From NCBI GenBank assembly GCA_963767565.1, contig CAVYEG010000010.1:289536-353535 (forward strand): a stretch of DNA of 64,000 nt, read 5' to 3'. Both the position numbers and the translations under genes were made by a program. This DNA is from Palsa-504 sp963767565 (GTDB lineage Bacteria; Actinomycetota; Actinomycetes; Streptosporangiales; Streptosporangiaceae). Shown here piece after piece: positions 42,551-50,874 of this stretch (positions are counted from its first letter, which is position 1; each line of letters starts with the position of its first letter). The notes beneath the pieces are model-generated. The model was given only the letters and a program-made list of their open reading frames with translations, did no database searches and had not been told where the DNA came from.

Positions 42551-43957
42551 GTGGCATCGAAGAAGCGGCGTTCCGGGAAGCCCAGAACGCCCCGCCAGGG
42601 GATCAGCGGCAACCCGCAGCGGCGCGCCGGCCAACTGGCCCAGCGGCGGCCGGGCAGACCGGAGGATCTCTCGCTGCTGGACATGGCCTACGCTCTGGCC
42701 GGCGGAGCGGAACCCGCCCCCTGGTGGGACGAGTCCTATCGGCGGATTCTCGCCGCTGCCCGCGCCGTTGCCTGGCCGTCCCGCCTCGTCGACCTGGAGA
42801 CGCAAGCCTGCCAGATCGTGGGTGACGAATTCTACGAACGACTCAACTCAGGGCTGGCCGGACTGCACCCGTCCCAGTGGCTGCGCGCGCTGACCGAGCA
42901 GACCGGGGCGGCCCTGCAGACGTCGGCGGCCGCCGGCACCGACGACTGGCCGCAGCTGTGGGCGCTGCTGTGCGGACTGGCGCTGACCACACCGCCCGGC
43001 GACACCGAGAGCGAGACCGCGAAGCTGGCCCGCGCGACCTTCCCCGACATCCAGGACCCCTACCTGACCGCGCTGGCCGAAGCGGGCCAGGCCGCCAAGC
43101 TGCTGGCCGACCGCGGACTGGCTCCCGGTACCAGGCTCCCGGCCGATGGCTGCCGGGCGGCCGGGAATCCCCTGATCGCGCGCGACGCGTACGGCAGCCG
43201 GTTCCTGCTGGCGGCCCCGTTCGGCTACGACCATGAGTCGACCGACCACTGGTACGCCTGGGACATCGACTCGTGCTGGCTCCTCACCGTCGCAGGGGCC
43301 GGCGTGTTCGAGTCGGCCGAAGACGCGCTGGCCGAATGGCAGCACGCCGTCGGACCCGCCGCCGGGGCGGAGCTGTCACCGGGCACGCCCGAGCTGGCCG
43401 CCCGGCTGCTGGCAACCGCTCTGAGGACCGGGCCGATGTCGGACATGCTGGAGGGAAGCGAGCCCCGGGAGCTCATCCGGGAGTACTACCGGCTCCGCCG
43501 CCGCGCCCGCCTCCTCGCCGGATCCGCCGGCGTCACGGCCGCCAGCACTGCGCCCTCGCCCGGCGACAGCGGCGCGGGCCCGGCACGCGAGGCGTTCCTG
43601 GGCTGGTACGCGGCACAGCACGACGATGTTCCGCCGGACGTGGCCGACGTTGTGGACCTGATCCTCTACGAGTGGGGACCGCAACCCGAAGAGCACTCGC
43701 GCTACGCCTGCTCACCGCACCGGATCGAGATGACGGCGCGCCTGATCCGCGACGGCTACTACCCTGACCACGCTAACGCGGCGCTCCGCCTGCTGCCGGA
43801 GTGGACCCAGTGGTGCATCGAGCAGAGCGCCCTCACCGCCGACTTCGCGGCCCGCTCCCGCGCCGCCGCCCTCACCGAGGCCGCGTCCCTGGTCAGCGAC
43901 AAGGCCCGCGATCCGGCCGCCAGCCAGAACGAGCCGCCGTTCCGCCGCCACGAGTAA
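42551..43957 (+). CDS. Large conserved-looking protein of unknown function
   Basis: 468 aa from GTG 42551, chosen because the open frame upstream runs through a dispersed repeat. Basic start (MASKKRRSGKPRTPRQG), then mainly helical segments (LLDMAYALAGGAEPAPWWDE, AKLARATFPDIQDPYLTALA, ADGCRAAGNPLIARDAYGSR) and a Trp/Tyr-rich centre (DHWYAWDIDSCWLLTVAGAG). The C-terminus holds DVVDLILYEWGPQPEEHSR and RLLPEWTQWCIEQSALTADF. No motif recognised. Followed at 23 bp by repeat R5. Confidence 0.6.
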   Translation: MASKKRRSGKPRTPRQGISGNPQRRAGQLAQRRPGRPEDLSLLDMAYALAGGAEPAPWWDESYRRILAAARAVAWPSRLVDLETQACQIVGDEFYERLNSGLAGLHPSQWLRALTEQTGAALQTSAAAGTDDWPQLWALLCGLALTTPPGDTESETAKLARATFPDIQDPYLTALAEAGQAAKLLADRGLAPGTRLPADGCRAAGNPLIARDAYGSRFLLAAPFGYDHESTDHWYAWDIDSCWLLTVAGAGVFESAEDALAEWQHAVGPAAGAELSPGTPELAARLLATALRTGPMSDMLEGSEPRELIREYYRLRRRARLLAGSAGVTAASTAPSPGDSGAGPAREAFLGWYAAQHDDVPPDVADVVDLILYEWGPQPEEHSRYACSPHRIEMTARLIRDGYYPDHANAALRLLPEWTQWCIEQSALTADFAARSRAAALTEAASLVSDKARDPAASQNEPPFRRHE

Positions 43958-44209
43958 ACGGCCTGGCCTAGCCTGTCTAGGGATAATTCACATTCTTTTC
44001 CCGAACGAACGGTGGTGCTTGCCCCAGGGGGATTCGGGTTAGCCGGTCAGGGCAAGGAGGTGGCTGAATACTGCCTGCAGGACGGCTGGGCCGACCCGGC
44101 GTATCCGCTCCCCCATATACCTGGGACGGCTGAGGGTACCGGATGGGTTGCCGAGCGACTCGGCCTCGCTCCTCCAGCCTGTCCATGGCCATACTTTCAG
44201 GCTCCATTG
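43958..44209. other. Intergenic stretch holding repeat R5
   Basis: 252 bp. After the repeat, only unrecognised GC-rich sequence up to the HEPN stop. Confidence 0.35.
43980..44023 (+). repeat. Dispersed repeat copy R5
   Basis: GGGATAATTCACATTCTTTT then CCCGAACGAACGGTGGTGCT. It begins 23 bp after the stop at 43957. Confidence 0.75.
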
Positions 44210-44680
44210 TCACCAGCGAGAAAGCACATTCTGATCGAGGATCGTCGTGGCTGCCTCGCGGGCTCGGGTGGCGACGGCGATGGCATCGTCTACGTCGTCG
44301 GCGGCAGGGCCCGGGCTGTTGCTGCTGGGATACTCAAAGCTGTTCCGTGCCCGGCGGATCCTCCCGAACGACCGGAAGACGCGTACTGTCGCACCGAACT
44401 GGGCGGTGACAACTTCCTGCACCGCGAGATGCCCGCCCCGGCTGGTTGCCCGCAGCCCCTGTGCCTCAAGCAGACTCGCGGCGCTCTTGCGCAGGGCGTC
44501 ATAGGCCAGCTGGTAGGCACCGGACAAGTCTCCGGCTACCTTGGCCGCAGACGCGGTGGCAAGGTGACGGCCTGCGTCCTCTAGCATGCGGCCTGCGATC
44601 GTGAGGTCTGGGGTGACTCGGTCTACTTCCCCCGCGTCGATCAGTTCGCGCACACGCTCGCGCCCAGGTTCCCAGCTCAT
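44210..44680 (-). CDS. HEPN-domain toxin (HEPN-MNT pair 2)
   Basis: 156 aa from ATG 44680, which overlaps the MNT stop by 4 bp. Helices AGRMLEDAGRHLATASAAKV, YQLAYDALRKSAASLLEAQG; active-site region FGRIRRARNSFEYPSSNSPG with the R....N-x-x-E-Y-P pattern shared with pair 1. C-terminus VATRAREAATTILDQNVLSR is duplicated in the remnant at 42215-42280. Predicted RNase toxin neutralised by its MNT partner. Confidence 0.82.
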   Translation of the reverse strand: MSWEPGRERVRELIDAGEVDRVTPDLTIAGRMLEDAGRHLATASAAKVAGDLSGAYQLAYDALRKSAASLLEAQGLRATSRGGHLAVQEVVTAQFGATVRVFRSFGRIRRARNSFEYPSSNSPGPAADDVDDAIAVATRAREAATTILDQNVLSRW

Positions 44681-45267
44681 GAGCTCCCCTCCGGGATAGG
44701 AACGGGGACGAGCGGGCGCCGTGTTACCTCGGCATGGAATCCGTCGTCGCCGGAGTGCCACCAGTCGGCTGAGCGGATGGTCACATTGACCTCACGGGCA
44801 AGGCGAGCTCCCGCACGCTGAGCCGCATCATCCAGCGCGTCACGGTCAGGCCTGCCGATGACAAGGACATCCAGGTCAGCAGGTGGATGACCCTCCTGTC
44901 CGGCATACCGGGCAGCCCAGGACCCGAATAGGTACGCGTTCTCGATACCGGGCACGTCGGCGAGCTCGTCAGCGAGAACCTGACGAGGGCCGAAGGATCG
45001 GAGCAGAAGTTCTGTCAGCGGCCCCGTCAACGGCGACCGCGCAGCCTTGACGAGCCGGGTCTTCCCGACTCGCCTGGAGGTCATTACTCCCGCCCGTTCC
45101 GCCCGTACTATCTCGCGCTGCACTGACGACACGGCGGCCCCAACCCGCGAGGCCAGTTCAGTGAGCGTCCACTCCCGGTCAGGATTGAGCAGGACCAGGG
45201 TGAGCACTTCCGCCTGCAGCCGAGAACGCAGCAGCGGCAGCAGGGGCGGCGGTGCAGACTTTTGCAT
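44677..45267 (-). CDS. MNT nucleotidyltransferase antitoxin with N-terminal winged helix
   Basis: 196 aa from ATG 45267 (MQKSAPPPLLPLLRSRLQAE); an ATG eight codons upstream is possible. Winged helix: EWTLTELASRVGAAVSSVQR, ERAGVMTSRRVGKTRLVK. Catalytic block AYLFGSWAARYAGQEGHPPA then DLDVLVIGRPDRDALDDAAQ (GS...DxD). Same order and architecture as 28928-29524, so pairs 1 and 2 are paralogues. The HTH probably binds its own promoter. Confidence 0.85.
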   Translation of the reverse strand: MQKSAPPPLLPLLRSRLQAEVLTLVLLNPDREWTLTELASRVGAAVSSVQREIVRAERAGVMTSRRVGKTRLVKAARSPLTGPLTELLLRSFGPRQVLADELADVPGIENAYLFGSWAARYAGQEGHPPADLDVLVIGRPDRDALDDAAQRAGARLAREVNVTIRSADWWHSGDDGFHAEVTRRPLVPVPIPEGSS

Positions 45268-45421
45268 ATCCTGCACGATACAGTGCATGACGCGGAAAAA
45301 TAAAGACGCATGTCCCGGCCAAAGTTCGAAGGCATCGCAGTGCGTGGGGCGTACGGCCCGGAAATGCCGCCTGCCAGCGCCTGCCGAATGGCGTCCTCGC
45401 GAAGAGCAACGACGACGCCGC

Positions 45422-46885
45422 TCAGGCGGATTCGGCAGTGACCTCACCGTGACCGTGCAGCGCCGCTGTGTCGGCGGCTGCCCGGCCGGAATACCAGCCT
45501 TCTGAGTCGCTGACGCGGCCGGTCCGGTGATATGAGACGCTGTCGCCGAACATCTCATCGACCGCATCGTCGACGGCCTGGTGCCGGGCCGCGAGCACGG
45601 GCAGCAAATTCCGGCCTGGCGCCTCGGCCGCCACCTGGCGTTCCGCGTCCCCCGTAGCCCCGGCCAGCCGCTCTCCGATCCGGATGGCGTAGGACATGAG
45701 GAACGACTGGCGGAACGCCCGGGTGCGCGATCGGCCGTACTGGTCCCGCTTCGCGCCGGCCCGCAGCATCGCGGTATTCGCCTGCACAAGCAGCGAGGTG
45801 AACAGCAGCTCAACGGCGTCGAGATCGGCGGGGAAGCCGATCACCGCCGACATCCCCAGGCTCTTGTACCACACGGCACGGCACCGGTTGGCCTTGGCGA
45901 CCTCCTGGAGCAGCTGAGTCTTTGGCCCTTCGTACGGGTTGTCCACCGGCAGCCGCCGACTGGCTGGCTCGTCCTTCCTGCCCGCCTCGGCCGCGAGCAG
46001 CGCGTGGTCGATGCTGTACTTTGCCATCAGCTCCTGCGCCCTGGCGGACAGCACCTCGGCCTCCTCGGTGAACTCCGTGGATTCCGCCTTCGCGAGGAGG
46101 GCACGGATCTTGCCGAGGACCCGCTCGTCGGCGGTCCGCTCCTCGCCAGCCGCGGCGCCCGGCCTGGCCGCGGCACCGGGCCGTATCGTACCGGGCAGCG
46201 GGCACATCTGGGGCAGCACCGGCAGGTGGCCGAGCACGAAGAGCAGCTCCACCGCCGTTATCAGGCTGTCCTGCGGACCGTCCCCCTCCCGGTCGCGCCA
46301 CCGGCCGAGGTAAGCATCGTCACTTCCCCACCACACCTCGGTCCGGAGAGCGGACAGCTGTGCCAGCCAGCGGTCGTCCACCGTGGCGGCGGCGTAGCCG
46401 CGCATCTCGCCGGCGATCATGTCGGTGGCCATCCGGGCATGCGAGTCACCCTTCTCCCGGCCTGCATGCCGCACCAGCTCAGCGGGCTGCCAGCCGTGCC
46501 GCCAAGCGCCGGTCACCGACACGCGCAGGTAACTGACCAGCTCACGGCTGACGGTAGCGTCCCAGCCAGGCACCTGCCGCTGGCCGGCCAGCGCCTCCAC
46601 CCACTCCATGAACTGGTCCTGCAGGCCGTGCGCGAGGGCGTGCAGGGCCTCGGTCACACCCAAGGCTGCAAGCTCCCGCTGAGACGGCTGCTTGGCCTGG
46701 GGCTGCGGCTCGCGTCGGATGTCGCGCCGCGTGGCGCGCCCCTGCCGGGGCGGGATGTCATGCCGCTGGGTCCCGTCCGGTGTTCGCGACGGGCCGGACG
46801 GCGATGACGCGGCCGGCTGCGCTGCGCGCCGCTGCTTGCGCTCCCTCTCCTGCTTCAGCCGTCGCTGCCGGCTCGCCTTGCCCAC
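45422..46885 (-). CDS. DUF2786-domain protein
   Basis: 487 aa from GTG 46885 (MGKASRQRRLKQERERKQRR), chosen for GGGAGG upstream. After the basic tail there is a helical region (ALHALAHGLQDQFMEWVEAL). DUF2786 lies about residues 255-300: ERVLGKIRALLAKAESTEFT and EEAEVLSARAQELMAKYSID. The C-terminal part (QLLQEVAKANRCRAVWYKSL, VELLFTSLLVQANTAMLRAG, RAFRQSFLMSYAIRIGERLA) matches the domain that usually follows. Function unknown. Confidence 0.75.
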   Translation of the reverse strand: MGKASRQRRLKQERERKQRRAAQPAASSPSGPSRTPDGTQRHDIPPRQGRATRRDIRREPQPQAKQPSQRELAALGVTEALHALAHGLQDQFMEWVEALAGQRQVPGWDATVSRELVSYLRVSVTGAWRHGWQPAELVRHAGREKGDSHARMATDMIAGEMRGYAAATVDDRWLAQLSALRTEVWWGSDDAYLGRWRDREGDGPQDSLITAVELLFVLGHLPVLPQMCPLPGTIRPGAAARPGAAAGEERTADERVLGKIRALLAKAESTEFTEEAEVLSARAQELMAKYSIDHALLAAEAGRKDEPASRRLPVDNPYEGPKTQLLQEVAKANRCRAVWYKSLGMSAVIGFPADLDAVELLFTSLLVQANTAMLRAGAKRDQYGRSRTRAFRQSFLMSYAIRIGERLAGATGDAERQVAAEAPGRNLLPVLAARHQAVDDAVDEMFGDSVSYHRTGRVSDSEGWYSGRAAADTAALHGHGEVTAESA

Positions 46886-47200
46886 GAAGCAGACCTCCCT
46901 GGCTTCGACCCTGCGGAAGATCCTGCCACGAGGCACTGACGAACCCCCGAGAGGCACGCCGACGGCTGTGTGCCATGAGCGCCGATGGAGGTTGCGGTGT
47001 GCTCCAGTAGGTTGACCGCGAGCTCATAACCCAGCTCCAGGCCGCGAGCGCCGCGCCCGGCCCGGACCGTAGGGCCAGTGCCGGTTCGGGATGAAGCAGT
47101 GCTTTTCGCCGAACGGGCCGTGGTTCAGGCTGCTCAGGATCCGGTCAGCCTGTGGCCGTGGCGCACTGGTCAGGACGCCGATGGTTCCTGGCGGTCCAGG
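46886..47200. other. Intergenic stretch holding repeat R6
   Basis: 315 bp. Besides the repeat at 47087-47132, the minus strand near 46990-47050 has a protein-like stub (GARGLELGYELAVNLLEHT) without start. Not identified. Confidence 0.3.
47087..47132 (+). repeat. Dispersed repeat copy R6
   Basis: CGGGATGAAGCAGTGCTTTT then CGCCGAACGGGCCGTGGTTC, followed by AGGCTGCTCAGGATCCGG, the extended 3' part shared with R4 and R8. Confidence 0.75.
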
Positions 47201-47674
47201 TCAGCCGAACTGGCCGGGTTGGTAGTCGCCGGCGGGCTGCTGGGTGATGACGTTGAAGCGGTTGTAGAGGTTGATCAGCCCGATGACCCCGACCAGCGCC
47301 ATGAGCTGGTTCTCGTCGTAGTACTTGGCCGCGTTCTGCCAGGCCTCGTCGGTGACGCCGCCCGCGGCGTCCGCGATCCGGGTGCCCTGCTCGGCGAGCT
47401 CGAGAGCGGCTCGTTCGGCGTCGGTGAACACGGGGGACTCCCGCCACACCGCGACCAGGTTGATCCGCTGCTGGCTTTCCCCGGCGGCCAGGGCGTCCTT
47501 GATGTGCATGTCGGTGCAGAACGCGCACCCGTTGATCTGGCTGGCGCGCAGCTTCACCAGCTCCTGCGTGGCGGCCGGCAGGCTCGAGTCGTGCAGCACC
47601 TTGCCCGCCGAGTTGATGTACTTGATGAGCTTCATGGCCATGGCGTTGCCGGCGTAGTTCAGACGCGCTTCCAT
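47201..47674 (-). CDS. AhpD-like carboxymuconolactone decarboxylase family protein
   Basis: 157 aa from ATG 47674. ELVKLRASQINGCAFCTDMH carries the C-x-x-C-x-x-x-H redox motif (CAFCTDMH), followed by the helical AAGESQQRINLVAVWRESPV and YDENQLMALVGVIGLINLYN. Predicted thiol peroxidase or AhpD-fold protein of the YnjA-like group. Not closely similar to the 2152-2712 gene. Confidence 0.85.
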   Translation of the reverse strand: MEARLNYAGNAMAMKLIKYINSAGKVLHDSSLPAATQELVKLRASQINGCAFCTDMHIKDALAAGESQQRINLVAVWRESPVFTDAERAALELAEQGTRIADAAGGVTDEAWQNAAKYYDENQLMALVGVIGLINLYNRFNVITQQPAGDYQPGQFG

Positions 47675-48222
47675 GACGATCTCCTTCGTGCGGTTCGCTT
47701 GCGGTTACGTCCTCTATGACACAACGCCCCACCCAGACGTGACATCTCCGGCAGCTCCAGGACCGGGATGTCTTCCCATGCGTTCAGCGGATCGCCCGTA
47801 GACCAGTTCCAGCAGCGCGTGCACTCCCGCAGCGCTCGCACCCGTTCGGCCCGGCCGGTGAGATGGTAGAGCGGCCCGAGCAGCAAGACGGCGTCCACCG
47901 AAGCGTCGGGCAGGTCGAGGTCCAGCGCGTCGCCGACCGCGGTGTGAATCCCCGGTACCCCGGCCGTGTCCGCCGTGAGCTGCTCGACGTGCAGCGGCAT
48001 CAGGTCCCGGTGCTCGACCTGGTACCCGAGCGAAGCCAGCCACAGCGCGTACCGTCCCGGCCCTCCGCCGATATCCGCGACCACGGCAGGTGCCGGAGAC
48101 AGGCGGCGCAGCACGATCTCGGTGGTCCGGGTGAACTCCAGCTCCCCGCGCCCGTCGCTCAGCCGCTCCCGCTCCATGCCCCGTTCGTAGTACGCGCGCA
48201 GGGCGGCATCGTCCGCCTCCAT
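47659..48222 (-). pseudogene. SAM-dependent methyltransferase with damaged 3' half
   Basis: From ATG 48222: DDAALRAYYERGMERERL, motif I region AVVADIGGGPGRYALWLASL, GYQVEHRDLMPLHVEQL and DASVDAVLLLGPLYHLTGRA. After RALREC the expected helix and C-terminal domain of about 100 residues are replaced by TRCWNWSTGDPLNAWEDIPV and unrelated text, with the frame overlapping the next gene. An internal deletion has probably inactivated it. Confidence 0.6.
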
Positions 48223-48293
48223 GCCACGCGACTGTGGCACATCCCCGTCCCCGGCGGCCACTGATTAACGCGCGGGTGCCAAACCATCCCGCA

Positions 48294-48854
48294 CTACTCG
48301 CTAGCGGGTCGGTACCGGACGTTCACGGCCGACCTAGGATCGCTTTCCCCGACCCGGTGGAGCCGGACCGGCTTGCCGACGGGGTTGTCATACAGCCGGA
48401 CGCCGTCGCCGAGCAGGACCGGCAGAATGTGCAGGTCGATCTCGTCGATCAGCCCCAGCTCGAGCAGCTGGCGGCCGATGGTGGGGGAGAACACCTCGAG
48501 GTTCTTGCCGCCGGCCGCCGCCAGCCCGATCCGCACCGCCTCCGCCGGGTCGCAGCTAAGGAACGTGACTCCCTCGCCGGGCGTCGCGTCCTCAGGGTGG
48601 TGGGTGAGCACAAAGATCGGCCCCGCCCAGGCGCCGCCGTACGGCCGGCGGCCGTCGATGGCCTGGTCCCAGCCTTTGCGGCCGCCCAGGATGGCGCCCG
48701 TCGTCGTGATGTACTCCTCGTGCAGCCCCGGACGGACCGAGCCCCCGCTCATCCAGTCCATCCCGTCCTCCGGGCCGGCCACGAACCCGTCCAGGGACAT
48801 CGCGAAGTGAAGGAGGACCTTCCCTTCCGCGGCCTGCGGCGCGGTGTCGCCCAT
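48294..48854 (-). CDS. Dihydrofolate reductase-family (RibD C-terminal-like) protein
   Basis: 186 aa from ATG 48854. GKVLLHFAMSLDGFVAGPED, TTGAILGGRKGWDQAIDGRR, PIFVLTHHPED, GKNLEVFSPTIGRQLLELGL and IDEIDLHILPVLLGDGVRLY. Divergent from the HxlR regulator at 48953, with three TTGCAA sites between, so probably HxlR-controlled. It is the intact version of the gene shattered at 10296-10433; its last 17 codons also survive as a third remnant near 50236. Confidence 0.85.
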   Translation of the reverse strand: MGDTAPQAAEGKVLLHFAMSLDGFVAGPEDGMDWMSGGSVRPGLHEEYITTTGAILGGRKGWDQAIDGRRPYGGAWAGPIFVLTHHPEDATPGEGVTFLSCDPAEAVRIGLAAAGGKNLEVFSPTIGRQLLELGLIDEIDLHILPVLLGDGVRLYDNPVGKPVRLHRVGESDPRSAVNVRYRPASE

Positions 48855-48875
48855 GTGTCGCCTCCTGCGATCTGC

Positions 48876-48928
48876 TTGCAAATTGCAATCGGTAGGTCCA
48901 CGCTAAACCAACTGATGGTAGATTGCAA
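48876..48928. promoter_or_regulatory. HxlR operator region, three TTGCAA palindromes
   Basis: TTGCAA at 48876-48881, 48883-48888 and 48923-48928, spaced exactly as in copy 1 (10455-10507). Confidence 0.6.
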
Positions 48929-48952
48929 CCAGTTCGTCAGGTGAGGTGCGAG

Positions 48953-49438
48953 GTGGCGGAGCCGGCCCGGTCGGGGTGCCCGATCAATGCCGCGGTCGAG
49001 GCGTTCGGCGACAGCTGGAGCCTGCTCGTGCTGCGGGACGTGATGTTCGGCAATCGCCGCTACTTCAGGGAGCTGCTGGCCGGCTCCGAGGAGGGGATCG
49101 CCTCCAACATCCTGGCTGGCCGGCTCAAGCGGCTGGTCAGCGCCGGCCTGCTGACCCGCCAGGACGCGGGGCCGGGACGGCGGGCCGCCTACAGCCTGAC
49201 CGAGGCGTCGATCCAGCTGGTGCCCGTCTTCGCCCAGCTCGGCGAGTGGGGCCTGCACCACCGCCCGACCACGAAGCGCCTCCGGGTCCGAGCCGAACTG
49301 CTGGCCGACGGCGGCCCGGAGCTGTGGCGTGACTTCATGGCCGAGCTGCGGGCCATCCACCTCGGCGAATCGGCGCCAGAACGGGACGGTCCCAGCATCA
49401 CGGACCGCCTGGCGGGGGTCTACGCCGCCGCGCTTTAA
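48953..49438 (+). CDS. HxlR-family winged-helix regulator (copy 2)
   Basis: 161 aa from GTG 48953. Same features as copy 1: SGCPINAAVEAFGDSWSLLV, FREL, IASNILAGRLKRLVSAGLLT, wing GRRAAYSLTEA. It differs from copy 1 at only a few residues (for example GNRR for GQRR, ESAPERD for EPAPERD, near-end ITDRLAGVYAAAL). Both copies could bind either operator. Confidence 0.85.
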   Translation: MAEPARSGCPINAAVEAFGDSWSLLVLRDVMFGNRRYFRELLAGSEEGIASNILAGRLKRLVSAGLLTRQDAGPGRRAAYSLTEASIQLVPVFAQLGEWGLHHRPTTKRLRVRAELLADGGPELWRDFMAELRAIHLGESAPERDGPSITDRLAGVYAAAL

Positions 49439-49562
49439 TGTCCCTTGTGGACTTCCCGGTTCCCTGACCGTTTGTTCCTGGCCGAGCTCCGCGTCATTGT
49501 CCGGATCGGGCTCTACTACCGTTTCCGGCTCGTAGAACCTGCCCCAGCTCTGCACCGTTGTG

Positions 49563-49577
49563 ATACCATTATGGTAT
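49563..49577. promoter_or_regulatory. 15-bp palindromic operator over the antitoxin start
   Basis: ATACCATTATGGTAT, a perfect palindrome around a central T, overlapping the ATG at 49576. Position and symmetry suit autorepression by the ribbon-helix-helix antitoxin. Confidence 0.7.
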
Positions 49578-49830
49578 GGCCATGACACTTCGCCTGCCGC
49601 CCGAGATCGAAGACCAGCTCAAGCAGGTCGCCGAGGTTGAGCACCGCAGCGTACAGCAGACGGTCCTGGTCGCGATCGAAGAGTACCTGTCGATGCGAGA
49701 GACCGCGGAGATCCTCGCCGATCCATCAGCGCTGCGAGGCCTGGCCGAAGCGAGGGAGTCTGAGCAGTCCGGCGACGTGGTCTACGGCGCCGAAGCGGCG
49801 CGCGCGCTTCTGGCTGAGCGCAAGAGGTGA
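49576..49830 (+). CDS. Ribbon-helix-helix antitoxin (RelB/ParD-like)
   Basis: 84 aa from ATG 49576 (MAMTLRLPPEIEDQLKQVAE). The beta strand TLRLPP and helices DQLKQVAEVEHRSVQQTVLV form the RHH DNA-binding fold. The acidic tail (RGLAEARESEQSGDVVYGAE) would wrap the toxin. The toxin start (GTG 49827) overlaps its stop, as in many type II toxin-antitoxin operons. Confidence 0.85.
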   Translation: MAMTLRLPPEIEDQLKQVAEVEHRSVQQTVLVAIEEYLSMRETAEILADPSALRGLAEARESEQSGDVVYGAEAARALLAERKR

Positions 49831-50165
49831 GCTCCGGGCCTTACGAGCCTGGAATGACCCGCCCGGCCCGGCGCGCGATCTCGGAGTTGCTCGCGGACGA
49901 CGTAGCTGACCCGGCTGTTGAATTCATCACCGGACCGCTCCTGGAGGCGCCTTACCGGGTCGGCAAACCGCTCCGGGACACCCTGTCCGGCTTCCACAGC
50001 GCCCGGCTCGGTACTCAGTGGCGCGTGCTGTACCGGATCGACGAATCAAAGCATGCGGTCATCGTTCAGGACATCCAGCACCGCTCGTCCGCCTACCGTC
50101 GCCGGCAGTCCCGTGGCGGCCACAAGATAGGCGCCCAGATGTCCGCGCTTCATACGGCCATCTGA
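49827..50165 (+). CDS. RelE/ParE-family toxin
   Basis: 112 aa from GTG 49827. RelE fold: RPARRAISELLADDVADPAV, the central RVGKPLRDTLSGFHSARLGT and the strand pair WRVLYRIDESKHAVIVQDIQ ending HRSSAYRR. The K..L...L.G..S.RLG..WR..Y.. pattern and the basic/aromatic end match ribosome-dependent mRNA interferases. Overlaps the antitoxin gene. Repeat R7 begins 2 bp after its stop. Confidence 0.85.
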   Translation: MSSGPYEPGMTRPARRAISELLADDVADPAVEFITGPLLEAPYRVGKPLRDTLSGFHSARLGTQWRVLYRIDESKHAVIVQDIQHRSSAYRRRQSRGGHKIGAQMSALHTAI

Positions 50166-50166
50166 C

Positions 50167-50199
50167 CATCATTTTCCGAACGAGTCGTGGTGCTTGCTT
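50167..50199 (+). repeat. Dispersed repeat copy R7
   Basis: CATCATTTTCCGAACGAGTC then GTGGTGCTTGCTT. Shortened at its 5' end; starts just after the RelE-like stop. Confidence 0.65.
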
Positions 50200-50235
50200 C
50201 AGGTAATCGGTCATCGGAATTCGCTGGTCGTCCAT

Positions 50236-50290
50236 AACGTGGGGGCCGGTACCGGATGTTCACGATCGCCATGGGATCGCTTTCGCCGGG
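50236..50290 (-). pseudogene. DHFR-like C-terminal remnant
   Basis: Minus strand reads GESDPMAIVNIRYRP, a diverged copy of the last codons of the DHFR-like gene at 48294 (GESDPRSAVNVRYRP). It lies immediately before the truncated ATPase start at 50302. Confidence 0.55.
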
Positions 50291-50301
50291 AGGTAAGCGT
50301 T

Positions 50302-50420
50302 ATGCGTGAGTTCGACCTCAATATCGAGCGGGTGCTGGAAAACTGGACAGTGGCGCACGCGCTGCGCGAGGTGATCGCCAACGCCCTCGACGAGCAGGCG
50401 CTCACCGGTACGCGGAGGAA
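50302..50420 (+). pseudogene. GHKL ATPase, N-terminal fragment
   Basis: From ATG 50302, behind GGGAGG: MREFDLNIERVLENWTVAHA, LREVIANALDEQALTGT. This is the beginning of a bacterial HATPase protein with the N-box (REVIANALDE). After about 37 codons the frame turns into unrelated Arg-rich text, so the ATP lid and later domains are lost. A matching C-terminal piece may be at 53629-53799. Confidence 0.6.
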
Positions 50421-50874
50421 GACCCCGGCACGTGACAGGCGTACTCGTCTCCGAGACCATGCGCCTGATGTGTTGGCGGCCATCCGGATCTGCCCGCTGG
50501 CAGCCACGAAGAAGACCCCATGGCCATCACAGAACGTGACCGGATTCGCTAGTCGACGCACCGCCACGCTGCCCCGAACGATTCCGGGCGGCTGGAAGGG
50601 CGCGCGGACCGCGCCGGCGGTCGCAGGCATATCACCTGGTTTTGCGTACGCTGCGCTGAGTGGCTCAACCGGCGCTGCCCGGGCAGTGCTGTGCCTTGGC
50701 TCGGGCCGCCCGGCGCGTGCGCTGTCCCGCCCGAGCGCTTCGGGTTGATCTGTCTAGCTCATCTGGCATGCTGCGGCGGCCGGGCAGGCAGTCCTGGGAT
50801 TCGCCTGACGCCGGTGTGCTCGGCGAGCGTGTGGTTGCGGCGGCTGGCTGGGCAGGGCGCCGGGCGCTTGGCCG
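50421..50874. other. Intergenic stretch, nothing recognised
   Basis: 454 bp of GC-rich sequence after the ATPase fragment. Frames give only Arg/Ala-rich shadows. No repeat seen. Confidence 0.4.
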
